A stretch of 64,000 nt of DNA from Streptococcus porci DSM 23759 (lineage in GTDB: Bacteria; Bacillota; Bacilli; Lactobacillales; Streptococcaceae), in assembly GCF_000423765.1 (NCBI RefSeq), contig NZ_KE384089.1, positions 11,729-75,728 on the forward strand. The letters are read 5' to 3'. Below the pieces are notes generated by a model. It was given only the letters and a program-made list of their open reading frames with translations, was not told the origin of the DNA and searched no databases. The position numbers were made by a program, and so were the translations under genes. Position 1 is the stretch's first letter, and every line of letters starts with the position of its first letter. Of this stretch, positions 54,198-61,237 are shown piece by piece.

Positions 54198-54798
54198 CAG
54201 GTTAAAAAGAGGCTGAGTAAAAGCCTCAAAATATAGAAAAACGCATAAAATCATGTTATTAAAACCTTTATTTTATGCGTTTTATCGTGTAGTATATTCA
54301 ATTTTAGGTCAACATTTGAGTTGCTATTCAGCTTTTATCTATATTTCAAGCTGTTAGAAGAACATGTTTACTAAAGTTTCTCTATCAGAAACTATGGGCA
54401 CTCAACACTTACAAATCCCTTTACATCAACATTTAAGAAAAAGAAACTTCCATGAAAATGGACAAAAATCCATGAATTTGGATAAAATTGACACCAATTA
54501 ATACCATAAAATAGACTGGTCGTTAGTCACTTCATATATTAGAAGTGGCTTTTTTGTTGTTGATATCCCTCTAATAAAATATCTATTTAGTTTTACAAAT
54601 GTGAACATAGCAATTCCAACGTAATTCATCTTTACGCTTAAGTATAGCTTACTCTAAAACATAAGGTCAGGAGATGGCAGAGCTGTCTCCTTTCTTGCAG
54701 GTGTGGTATTCTACTGTCAAGATTTTTAATACTTTTCCAAAATAAATTAATCTAACTTTAAACTAATCTGACAAATAAGAGGAGAGCCCTTTGTTCTT
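54198..54798 (+). other. Gap between pflA and the sortase gene with three hairpins
   Basis: The gap holds GAGGCT/AGCCTC (54209-54227), a long repeat AAAACGCATAAAA/TTTTATGCGTTTT (54237-54283), and a good terminator GTCACTTC/GAAGTGGC with T6 (54526-54555). A 45-codon frame (ATG 54364 to TAA 54499-54501) lies before that terminator but has no ribosome site. No other gene is seen. Confidence 0.6.
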
Positions 54799-55629
54799 AT
54801 GATTAACAAAATCAAACAAAATTTCATAACTATTTTATTAGTCTTCATTTTGCTTGTAGGGCTAGCTATGCTATCTTATCCGACAGTTAGTGATTATTGG
54901 AATTCTTTTCACCAATCCAAGGCAGTCGCAGGATATGTTGAGAAGGTAGCTAATATGGACGAGTTGGATTACCAAAAAATATTGACAGAAGCTCAGAACT
55001 ATAATGATTCTTTGCCGCAAACCGTTATTCCTGATTTGAACATCGATAAGGCTACTGAAGATACCTATAATCAAACCTTGGATATTGATGGGAGTGGGAT
55101 TATGGCTTATGTTGAAATTCCTAAGCTGAATACAATCATGCCAATTTATCATGGAACTGATGATTCTGTTTTGCAAGTCGCCATTGGACACATACCTGGT
55201 ACATCTTTACCCGTTGGGGGCTTGGGGACACACTCTGTTATTTCAGGACACCGCGGACTTCCTTCGGCTAAATTATTTACAGATATTGATCAACTGGTAG
55301 AAGGTGATACTTTCTTAATCCAGGTTTTGGATCAGAACTTAACTTATGAGGTGGATCAGATTTTAACGGTTACTCCTGATGACGTGTCTGCTCTGGAGAT
55401 TGACCCTCAGCAAGACTATGTCACTTTGGTGACCTGTACACCTTACAGAGTCAATTCTCATCGACTACTGGTGAGAGGACATCGTATTGAAAATGAAATG
55501 AAGCAGGCCCGTGTCACTTCAGAAGCAACTCAGGTTAAACCAATCTTGGTGGCGCCGTTTGTGGGACTTATTTTGCTGATGATTTTGTTTATCGTAAGTA
55601 AATTATATGGTCATCTGATTAAAGGTTAA
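54799..55629 (+). CDS. Sortase, class C-like, orphan
   Basis: The 276-residue transpeptidase has an N-terminal helix (about 9-27), the catalytic domain with His151 (ISGHRG), Cys213 (LVTCTPYRV) and Arg222 (NSHRLLVRGHR), and a C-terminal helix (about 249-269) with a basic tail. The two-helix layout and TCTPYRVNSHR are those of class C (pilin-polymerising) sortases; the usual DPW/DPF lid is not evident. No pilin gene or LPXTG protein is adjacent, so its substrate lies elsewhere or the locus has lost it. Confidence 0.88.
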   Translation: MINKIKQNFITILLVFILLVGLAMLSYPTVSDYWNSFHQSKAVAGYVEKVANMDELDYQKILTEAQNYNDSLPQTVIPDLNIDKATEDTYNQTLDIDGSGIMAYVEIPKLNTIMPIYHGTDDSVLQVAIGHIPGTSLPVGGLGTHSVISGHRGLPSAKLFTDIDQLVEGDTFLIQVLDQNLTYEVDQILTVTPDDVSALEIDPQQDYVTLVTCTPYRVNSHRLLVRGHRIENEMKQARVTSEATQVKPILVAPFVGLILLMILFIVSKLYGHLIKG

Positions 55630-55660
55630 GTTAGAGAGTTCTATAGATATTGAATAGGGA

Positions 55661-55693
55661 GAGTGGATACTAAAAATGTGTCCACTCTTTTTT
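55661..55693 (+). terminator. Terminator of the sortase gene
   Basis: GAGTGGATAC (55661-55670) pairs with GTGTCCACTC (55678-55687) with one G-U pair, followed by six T. Confidence 0.87.
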
Positions 55694-55805
55694 GCTAAGG
55701 CGAAAACTATTTTCGCTCTGCTTTTTTACCAAAAAATATAAATATCAGCGCTTTCTTATGAAAAGTAGTAGAATAAAGGTAACATATATCAAGGAGGACT
55801 TACTC

Positions 55806-56099
55806 ATGGATGAATTGAAAAAAGTTTTGTTAGCTGGAATTGGTCTAACATCTATGACTTTGGAAAAAGCAGATGCTTTTGTTAAAGACATGGTTGAGAA
55901 AGGGCGCTTGACCGTTGAAGAAGGTAAGGAGCTGCAGTCTGAACTCAAGCGCAAAGGGCAAGCAGAGGTTCAAGGTGTCTTTGATAGGGTCAATGCAAAA
56001 ACACAAAAGGTGCAGTACGCTACCAAAGATGATCTCTCACGTCTTGAGAATAAATTAGATGCGCTCTTACAACACCTGACCTCTGAAAGTAAAGAATAG
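55806..56099 (+). CDS. Phasin/PhaF-like small coiled-coil protein
   Basis: ATG 55806 follows AAGGAGG; length 97 residues. The protein is amphipathic and helical: ALxxADAFVKDMVEKGRLTVEEGKEL, and a C-terminal coiled coil LSRLENKLDALLQHL. Such proteins are annotated as polyhydroxyalkanoate regulators, but streptococci store no PHA. The next gene, a UbiB-type kinase, follows eight bases later; the pair is conserved in my memory of streptococci, which suggests a shared membrane-lipid role. Confidence 0.8.
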   Translation: MDELKKVLLAGIGLTSMTLEKADAFVKDMVEKGRLTVEEGKELQSELKRKGQAEVQGVFDRVNAKTQKVQYATKDDLSRLENKLDALLQHLTSESKE

Positions 56100-56107
56100 G
56101 TTTATTT

Positions 56108-57676
56108 ATGGCAAATAAACGCCTGAGAGAAATTGTTAGGGTTTTTAGTTCGGTAGGCTTTACAACTTTAAAGGAGCGAAAAAAGCCACTGGATGAGCAG
56201 ATGGCACCAGCTAAACTGCGTCTAGCTTTTGAGCAGTTGGGACCAAGTTTTGTCAAAATTGGGCAGATTTTATCGACGCGCAGTGACCTATTACCTGATG
56301 CTTATATTAAGGAATTGACCAAACTTCAAAGCAATGTCCTTCCATTAGACAAGGAGCTTGTCATGTCAGCAACCGAAGCAGAGCTGACACAACCCTTATT
56401 TGATGTTTTTCAGTCGATAGATGAGAGGCCATTGGCAAGTGGGTCAGTCGCTCAGACCCATAGAGCTATTTTAAAAACAGGTCAAGAGGTTGTGGTCAAA
56501 ATTCAGCGACCACATCTGGCAGAAATTGTTGATGAAGACTTGTCTTTGTTGATTGGTTTGTCGAAAAAGGTGCCATCAGGACTCATTCCTATGGTTAATC
56601 TGACAGATGTTCTCTACCAACTAAAAGATAGCCTGACTACTGAAATTGATTTCCGTAATGAAGCTAAAGCCATGCTTGAGTTTGCTGAGCTTAATCGCAG
56701 GGTAAAATGTGTGGCTGTTCCTAAGGTTTATGATGAGCTGACGACCCCCCATATGGTGGTCGAAGAATTTATCCAAGGGATTCCAATCAATCGCTACGAA
56801 GATTTGGTTCATGCGGGCTATGATTTGGAGGATATTGGGCAGAAGCTCATGTTGTCCTTTATCAAGCAGGTTTTTAAGGATGGTTATTTCCATGGTGATC
56901 CACATCCTGGAAATCTTCTCATCAAGGATGGGCAGATTTACTTTATCGATTTTGGTATCATGGGTCATTTAGAAAATGACATGCGAGCTGCTCTAAATGA
57001 TATTCTGTATAGTTTTACGGCTCAGGATATTGATGGTATGACTCAGGGCATTTTGACAATAACCAACTTTGATACTTCAATGAACAAGGCGGAGCTGAGT
57101 CGAGATGTTGAGCGTATGCTTAATAAGTATTCCAGCCTAAATTTGGGAGCCTTATCGATTACCGATTTGCTGGAAGATTTAGTGAAAGTTTTTGTCAATA
57201 ATCATCTCAAAGCCTCCCCTCAGATAACGGTCTTGGAAAAAGCTGCGCTACAAAGTGAGGGGATTTTCCGAGACTTAGCACCTGATAAGGACTTGATGAC
57301 TCTAGCCAAGGATTATTTCATCGAAAATATGGGGCCAGACATGCTCGAACAGGCCTTAAATAAGGAAACGCTGCTAATCGAGCTTTTTTACCTGCTCAAA
57401 AACGGTAAAAACATACCTAGACGAGCCAATCAGCTTTTGGAACAAATCCTAAACGGTCGCATTTTGATTAATCATGATTTATACGATTATAGCAATCGTA
57501 TCAAAATCGTAACGAGGATGGCTAATCGTTTCGTACTGAGCTTGGTTTTTCTAGCGCTTCTGATTAGCGCCAGTTTGCTCAGTCTAAATGCAGAGATGCT
57601 TGTTATGTCTAAACTGCTGTTTGTACTTGCAGGACTGGTTCTGATTTGGATTTTTGTTGGAATTTTTCGGGAGTAG
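56108..57676 (+). CDS. UbiB/ABC1 (AarF) atypical protein kinase-like membrane protein
   Basis: The 522 residues hold the ABC1 kinase-like domain with FVKIGQILSTRSDLLP (KxGQ region), ASGSVAQTHRA (Ala-rich loop), VVKIQRP, FHGDPHPGNL and FIDFGIMG, and two C-terminal helices (about 475-520). In ubiquinone makers the family supports Q synthesis; streptococci lack ubiquinone, so its role here is open, perhaps lipid extraction. It forms an operon with the phasin-like gene. Confidence 0.92.
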   Translation: MANKRLREIVRVFSSVGFTTLKERKKPLDEQMAPAKLRLAFEQLGPSFVKIGQILSTRSDLLPDAYIKELTKLQSNVLPLDKELVMSATEAELTQPLFDVFQSIDERPLASGSVAQTHRAILKTGQEVVVKIQRPHLAEIVDEDLSLLIGLSKKVPSGLIPMVNLTDVLYQLKDSLTTEIDFRNEAKAMLEFAELNRRVKCVAVPKVYDELTTPHMVVEEFIQGIPINRYEDLVHAGYDLEDIGQKLMLSFIKQVFKDGYFHGDPHPGNLLIKDGQIYFIDFGIMGHLENDMRAALNDILYSFTAQDIDGMTQGILTITNFDTSMNKAELSRDVERMLNKYSSLNLGALSITDLLEDLVKVFVNNHLKASPQITVLEKAALQSEGIFRDLAPDKDLMTLAKDYFIENMGPDMLEQALNKETLLIELFYLLKNGKNIPRRANQLLEQILNGRILINHDLYDYSNRIKIVTRMANRFVLSLVFLALLISASLLSLNAEMLVMSKLLFVLAGLVLIWIFVGIFRE

Positions 57677-57683
57677 GATATAG

Positions 57684-57786
57684 TCATTATTAGCCTTGAG
57701 ACATCGTCACTTTCGGTTTGCCCTACTCTAGTACTGTCTGCACCTCAGCTTCTTGTCTGAAAGCTAATTTATTCGACTATATTTAT
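57684..57786. repeat. Dispersed intergenic repeat, copy 2
   Basis: Same order of blocks as at 50680-50782: ATCGTCACTTTCGGTTTGCC, GCACCTCAG, CTGAAAGCTAATTTATTCG and ACTATAT. Both copies lie just outside gene ends. Confidence 0.7.
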
Positions 57787-57807
57787 CCTAAATCAGAAAT
57801 TTTTATA

Positions 57808-57843
57808 TGAAAAAAGACAGATTTTCTTAGGATCTGTCTTTTG
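57808..57843 (-). terminator. Terminator of the AraC-type gene
   Basis: AAAAGACAGAT (57812-57822) pairs with ATCTGTCTTTT (57832-57842); the minus strand continues in T. The stop codon of the gene lies in the loop. Confidence 0.8.
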
Positions 57844-58702
57844 CTTGTCTTCGGTAGTTATTTGGTGTCATATGAAAGCGCTGCTTGAATTGGCGATTGA
57901 AATTAGAGAGGTTGGTAAAGCCGACTTCCTTGGCGATTTCTGAAATAGGAGCTGTGCTTTGAATCAAGGCCTCACAGGCTTTGTTCAGTCGCAGTTGAAT
58001 CAAAAAATCCATGCAAGAGCTACCGGTATGGGTTTTAAAAATACTCATAAAGTGGTTTTTACTATAACCAAAATCTTGAGCCAATTGGCTGATAGTAATG
58101 TCCTTGGCATAATGCTCTTGCAAAAAGGAAATGAGATCTTTAAGTTTCTGGTATTTCTGATAAGTGTCGTCTGTGTAGTGACGATTGACATGGCGATGTT
58201 TAAAGAGAAGATAGAGAAGCTCGTGCAGTTTGGCCTTTAGCAACATATCGTAGTAGAGTCCTTGCTCCTCTATGGTGGCAAAAAGGCTGAGCAGGCAGTT
58301 TTTAATAGATTCATAGCCAGAGTCGTTAGCATTAAGACGCTGTGTGAGATGAAAATGTCCAGAATGCAAGGGTTGGATGTAGCGTTGACTAAAGCTCTCG
58401 ATGTTATGGCGTCCCAAATTGTCTAAATGAATCCGAAAAGTTGTGGTGATTTCCTCTTCGTCGCCAATAGGATGGATAGCGTGCAAGGCTGCTGGCTGAA
58501 TGAAAATAATATCCCCAGCTTGACTGACTAGCTGATTGTCATTGATATGGTAAGAAGCTGTGCCCTTATGGACAAAAATTATTTCCAATTCAGGATGCCA
58601 ATGGTACATGACATCGGGGTAGCCATTTTGGATGTGACCTTTTTCATAATCATAAGGAAAACCAGAAGGATTATCTTTCAAATAGCGACTGTATTTGGGC
58701 AT
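57827..58702 (-). CDS. AraC family transcriptional regulator with cupin sensor
   Basis: The 291 residues have an N-terminal cupin-like domain (about 15-140; YHWHPELEIIFVHKGTASY) and two C-terminal helix-turn-helix motifs (about 190-285; ITISQLAQDFGYSKNHFMSIFK and APISEIAKEVGFTNLSNFNRQFKQ). Such regulators activate sugar or other catabolic genes. The next gene in the same direction upstream is the OFA transporter, but a 470-bp structured gap separates them. Its target is unknown. Confidence 0.9.
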   Translation of the reverse strand: MPKYSRYLKDNPSGFPYDYEKGHIQNGYPDVMYHWHPELEIIFVHKGTASYHINDNQLVSQAGDIIFIQPAALHAIHPIGDEEEITTTFRIHLDNLGRHNIESFSQRYIQPLHSGHFHLTQRLNANDSGYESIKNCLLSLFATIEEQGLYYDMLLKAKLHELLYLLFKHRHVNRHYTDDTYQKYQKLKDLISFLQEHYAKDITISQLAQDFGYSKNHFMSIFKTHTGSSCMDFLIQLRLNKACEALIQSTAPISEIAKEVGFTNLSNFNRQFKQRFHMTPNNYRRQAKDRS

Positions 58703-59173
58703 GTTACTTCCTTTTCATGTTTTTAGGAGGTGGACAAACTCTATTTTGCCACTTTCTTAGGCGATACCGGACGGTAGCGAGTTCTTATCAGAATACCATG
58801 GCTAAATTGTGAGCCAAAGTTTCAAAACTTCCGAACCGCATAAGGTCTAGTTGCTGCGGATTTTAACCTATTGGATGGAAGTGGTGGTAAGGATTGTTTC
58901 ACTCTTAATGGTAGAATTCATTCCCATAGTATCATTTAGCAGAGCTATTTAGCAAATGAGAGATGGGTAGGTCGTCTTAAGTTTAAGAAGCTGGGAAAAT
59001 TTTAGTCTCTTAAACTTATTGCAGATAGGCGCTTGGTCATAGTGTTTAATCGGAAGTTCTCATCCCTTGCTAGACAATGGCTAAGAACTTCCTAATCAAC
59101 TGTGCGGAGGTGGGACGACAAAATCGAAATCGGCATTTTTGCCGATTCCGATTTTTGTCCCCTCTCTAGTGAA
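58703..59173. repeat. Hairpin-rich gap between the AraC gene and the OFA transporter
   Basis: Three nested or strong inverted repeats follow one another: TAAGTTTAAGA (58979-58989)/TCTTAAACTTA (59009-59019); GGAAGTTCT (59052-59060)/AGAACTTCC (59084-59092) with an inner CCTTG/CAATGG stem; and a long one from GGGAC (59112) to GTCCC (59161) with GAAATCGGC/GCCGATTCC around TTTTT. The last may terminate the transporter gene. No ORF is seen. Confidence 0.65.
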
Positions 59174-60379
59174 TTAGGCTTTTTTGTGCATCTTCATGTA
59201 AATCAGGTTTAGGGCTAGGCCAACAAGAGCCAGAACGATAGCGATGTAGAAGGCGTGGTTGTAGTTGCCATTATTTGCAGCCGCCATTTGTACGGCAACA
59301 CGTGGAGCGAAGAAGGCAGCCAGTGAATATCCTGTAAAGACGATACCATAGTTGACACCTTGGTTAGCTGGACCGTAGTTTTCCATAACGATTGATGGAA
59401 ACACCCCCATAACCCCACCAAAGCAGATTCCAAGACCGATAATACCGATAGTAAAGCCGACTTGCCCAGGAACAACTGTTAGTGTGAAGAGGGCTGTGGC
59501 TACCACTGAATAGATGATAAGGAGTGTTTTGCTACGGCCAATTTTGTCAGAAACTGACCCCCAAATGAGGCGGCCGCTAGAGTTAGCGATTGAATAGAGA
59601 GAAACGTAAAGTGCAGCGGTGCCAGCTGATAGTCCAAACATAGATTGACCGATAGGTGAAGCTTGAGAAGCAATCATGAGACCAGAGAAGGCACCGAGGA
59701 AGAACATTGAGATAATCACGTAGAAAATCGGGGTTTTGAGCATGTCAGTCCAAGATTTATTGACCATACCTTTGCCAGCTTGTACTGGGGGCTTCCATCC
59801 TTCTGGCTTGTAGCCAGCTGGGGCAGCTTTGATAAAGAAACTAGCGATAATGGCGATGGCAATATAGGCCAGTCCAATGGTTCGGAATGCAAATTTAGCA
59901 TCGTGACTTTGGATAAGACTTGAAGCGATTGGTGAAGCTATCACCGCTGCAAATCCCATTCCTCCTGTTAGGATACCAGAAGCGAGACCACGTTTATCTG
60001 GGAAGAGACGCAGGGTATTAGATAGGGCACCTGAGTAAGCAAAGCCTTGTCCCAAACCAGCCATGAGACCGTAGGTCAGGTAGAGAATAGCTGGTGAAGT
60101 AGCATAACCGGTTAAGAAAAAGCCAAGGGCAAATAGCAGAGCTCCAAGTGCAATGGTCCATTTAACATAACCTTTGTCAACGAGGTAGCCGCCTAAAATC
60201 ATAGGAATAGGTCCAATAGCAGAATTAATGGCAAAGGCCATCATAATTTCAGGCATGGACCAACCTGTTTGGGCACTGAGTGGACCTGCAAAGACGGAGA
60301 AGGCGTAAACGGCTCCAGTACAAAGTAGGATAGCTGTAGAGGCTGCAATAACCTGCCAACGATTTAAAGATTTTGTCAT
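59174..60379 (-). CDS. OFA family MFS transporter (oxalate/formate antiporter type)
   Basis: The 401 residues form about 12 membrane helices. GTGAVYAFSVF, GLGQGFAYS, GGMGFAAVIASPIASSLI and a late GGVMGVFPSIVMENYG segment are typical of the OFA family, which exchanges carboxylates such as oxalate, formate or other organic acids. The true substrate is unknown. The gene is divergent from two flavin enzymes, and its -35 overlaps a cre-like site, so it is probably under CcpA. Confidence 0.88.
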   Translation of the reverse strand: MTKSLNRWQVIAASTAILLCTGAVYAFSVFAGPLSAQTGWSMPEIMMAFAINSAIGPIPMILGGYLVDKGYVKWTIALGALLFALGFFLTGYATSPAILYLTYGLMAGLGQGFAYSGALSNTLRLFPDKRGLASGILTGGMGFAAVIASPIASSLIQSHDAKFAFRTIGLAYIAIAIIASFFIKAAPAGYKPEGWKPPVQAGKGMVNKSWTDMLKTPIFYVIISMFFLGAFSGLMIASQASPIGQSMFGLSAGTAALYVSLYSIANSSGRLIWGSVSDKIGRSKTLLIIYSVVATALFTLTVVPGQVGFTIGIIGLGICFGGVMGVFPSIVMENYGPANQGVNYGIVFTGYSLAAFFAPRVAVQMAAANNGNYNHAFYIAIVLALVGLALNLIYMKMHKKA

Positions 60380-60423
60380 AAGTATTCCTTTCTAAAAGAA
60401 ACTTTGTTTGTTTTTTCACGAAA

Positions 60424-60453
60424 AATATATCATATTTCAGAAAACGCTGTCAA
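60424..60453 (-). promoter_or_regulatory. OFA gene promoter with cre-like site on the -35
   Basis: On the minus strand TTGACA (60453-60448), an 18-bp spacer and TATATT (60429-60424). AGAAAACGCTGTCA (60439-60452, plus strand) matches the CcpA cre consensus TGWAANCGNTNWCA in 13 of 14 positions and covers the -35. Confidence 0.8.
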
Positions 60454-60536
60454 TATCTTTTGTCTAAAATTCCCAATTTATTTCATAAAATTATACAAAA
60501 ACACGATAAAATGATATAATAACACGAATTTATAAA

Positions 60537-60572
60537 GGATAGCGTTTACAAAAAGCAACAAAATAGTATAAT
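60537..60572 (+). promoter_or_regulatory. FMN-reductase/flavoenzyme promoter with cre-like site on the -35
   Basis: TTTACA (60545-60550), a 16-bp spacer and TATAAT (60567-60572). The reverse complement of GGATAGCGTTTACA (60537-60550) matches the cre consensus in 13 of 14 positions and covers the -35. Another TGATATAAT lies upstream at 60512-60520. Confidence 0.8.
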
Positions 60573-60604
60573 GGTACTATAAAAATGTGAAAGAGGTAAC
60601 ATAG

Positions 60605-61213
60605 ATGAAACTCGTTGCTATCGTCGGAACCAATTCAGACCGTTCAACAAACCGTAAATTATTGAAATTTATACAAAAACATTTTGCACAAAAAGCCGAT
60701 ATTGAAGTCTTAGAAATCAAGGATTTACCAGCTTTTAATGAACCAGAAGACAAGAAAGCACCAGAAGCAGTTGCCGCCTTTTCTGAAAAAATCTTAGCGG
60801 CTGACGGTGTTATCATCTCAACTCCTGAATACGACCACACTATTCCCGCCCCATTGGCATCAGCCTTGGAATGGATTGCTTATACAAGCCGCGCCCTGAT
60901 TAACAAACCAACCATGATTGTTGGTTGCTCACTTGGTCTTTTAGGAACATCGCGTGCGCAGGCACATTTACGTCAAATTTTAGATGCGCCAGAGTTGAAA
61001 GCTCGAGTGATGCCGGGTACAGAATTTTTCCTCGGTCATTCAGAACAAGTTTTAGATGATGACTTTAACCTTAATAACCCAGAAAAAGTAGCAGAGCTTG
61101 AAGAACACTTCTCAGAATTTGTAGAATTTGTAACTTTGACAAATCAGCTGGTAAAACCAGAAGATACTAATCGTAAGAAATCTTTCATCTGGGAAGAATG
61201 GTTGAAAGCGTAA
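60605..61213 (+). CDS. NAD(P)H-dependent FMN reductase family protein
   Basis: The 202-residue flavodoxin-fold protein begins [20 protein letters not shown] (phosphate loop for FMN) and has ISTPEYDHTIPAPLASALEW, the second flavin loop. It is the stand-alone copy of the domain that starts the next gene, with many identical segments ([22 protein letters not shown]). It may pass electrons from NAD(P)H to the flavoenzyme. AGAGGTAAC precedes the ATG; the next gene follows after 24 bp. Confidence 0.9.
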   Translation: MKLVAIVGTNSDRSTNRKLLKFIQKHFAQKADIEVLEIKDLPAFNEPEDKKAPEAVAAFSEKILAADGVIISTPEYDHTIPAPLASALEWIAYTSRALINKPTMIVGCSLGLLGTSRAQAHLRQILDAPELKARVMPGTEFFLGHSEQVLDDDFNLNNPEKVAELEEHFSEFVEFVTLTNQLVKPEDTNRKKSFIWEEWLKA

Positions 61214-61237
61214 TCAGATATAGGAGGAAAAAATCAC

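Noticed and set aside
54364..54501. 45-codon frame between pflA and the sortase gene
   Set aside because: No ribosome site or promoter and no protein-like features; kept only as a note in the gap.
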